Source: Polytrichum commune
Lineage: Eukaryota; Streptophyta; Polytrichopsida; Polytrichales; Polytrichaceae
Assembly (NCBI GenBank): GCA_950295325.1
Contig: OX485805.1
Span: 24,353,501-24,417,500, forward strand
Length of the DNA: 64,000 nt
Direction: 5' to 3'
Of this stretch, positions 63,399 through 64,000 are shown piece by piece (within the stretch, counting starts at the first letter, position 1; each line of letters opens with the position of its first letter). The notes beneath the pieces were generated by a model, which saw only the letters and a list, made by a program, of their open reading frames with translations, was not told the DNA's origin and did no database searches. A program made the translations under genes and the position numbers.

Positions 63399-63540
63399 TT
63401 TGGCACATGAATTTGATCATAATTTGACACATGAATTCGATCATAATTTGCCACATGAATACGATCATAATTTGCCACATGAATATGATCATAATTTGAC
63501 ACATGAATATGATCATAATTTGCCACATGCACACGATTAA
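63399..63540. repeat. 24-bp tandem array, ~5.9 copies
   Basis: Units at 63399, 63423, 63447, 63471, 63495 and 63519 (last one 22 bp), consensus TTTG-CACATGAAT-GATCATAA. Variation is limited to three or four positions per unit. It can be read as a repeated octapeptide on the minus strand, but no gene context supports translation. Confidence 0.97.
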
Positions 63541-64000
63541 CCTTGACTAACACACACCGATTGACCTATAGCAAATGAAGGCTACGCGCTTTCCTTGGCG
63601 CTTGAAAACCACCCATTGGGAACTCAAAACCTCGCTCACGGATCATCCTATGTACATGCTCGCTTTAGAAAAGAAAGTGAGTTGTTTGTTCTCTTTGTCA
63701 CTTTCAAACACACTTTCCTTTGTGAAACATTTAATCGAGCTTCTTCTTACTTTATAAAAATGGATACCGTCTTTCCATCGCGAGTCTTTCTACTCCGGTA
63801 CAACTACGAGTTCACGAATATCTCACACCCAAAAAGGTTTCCACACATTTGAAGTCCACATCCTTTCTCGAAGAAAGCAATGGACATAATCCGTCGCCAC
63901 AAAGTGACAAGAGAAAGAGGGAACCCAAATCAAGTCCACAACATCCGACCACGTGGGTGGTGTAACACTAAATGTATAGAATAAGTGGAGTTTATTACAC
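63541..64000. other. No gene seen at the right edge
   Basis: No recognisable frame. AACACTAAATGTATAG near 63966 looks like the start of another CACTAAAT-type end that may continue beyond the window. Confidence 0.4.

Noticed and set aside
63365-63553. Repeat protein with iterated HVANYDHI units
   Set aside because: It is the translation of a 24-bp tandem DNA array with no promoter, homologue or further coding sequence around it.

Overview
This is plant nuclear DNA. Genes are intron-rich with GT-AG junctions, spacing is wide (six gene loci in 64 kb), intergenic DNA is AT-rich, and class II transposons dominate it. The recognisable genes are plant families: a vacuolar CAX cation/proton exchanger, a TKL-type kinase, a receptor-like kinase (RLK) of LRR-VIII type, a LURP-one/Tubby-C-like protein, the 26S proteasome ATPase RPT3 and an 8-unit polyubiquitin. 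The TKL kinase type and the polyubiquitin variant (Thr28 in seven of eight units) make me lean to a bryophyte or lycophyte-grade plant, but the species cannot be fixed from the sequence.

Layout: 1-2.9 kb, no gene, flank of CAX. 2.9-9.06 kb, CAX (+), ten exons, transposon pieces in introns 4 and 5. 9.5-21 kb, transposon-rich: a decayed PIF/Harbinger element (Myb/SANT-like ORF + and DDE transposase -), a pogo/Tc1-like MITE, Tourist-like MITEs, a hAT element with an 8-bp target duplication, and a hAT MITE. 21.7-25 kb, TKL kinase (+) with a repeated leader and a second coding exon. 25.5-28 kb, RLK-type pseudokinase (+) with MITEs in its introns. 28.4-31 kb, LURP-like gene (-) with imperfect tandem duplications at both ends. 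32-36.4 kb, repeats and nested MITEs. 37.8-41.6 kb, RPT3 (-), six exons, three tandem repeats in intron 1. 42.6-46 kb, a second decayed PIF/Harbinger element. 46.5-47.5 kb, probable LINE fragment with an internal triplication. 48.1-50.3 kb, polyubiquitin (-) with a heat-shock element upstream. 50.4-64 kb, Tourist-like MITEs, a large inverted-repeat element with a hAT copy nested in one arm, and a 24-bp tandem array.

The genes do not form a pathway. RPT3 and polyubiquitin both serve ubiquitin-proteasome proteolysis but are 6.5 kb apart with transposon debris between them and are probably independent. The most informative content is the transposon record: at least seven Tourist-like elements with GGGCC-type ends and 3-bp TAA/TGA/TTA duplications sit in the same window as two transposase relics with the same convergent two-ORF plan, and one MITE shares its end sequence with the flank of one relic. 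All coordinates and translations were read by eye; no database search was run.
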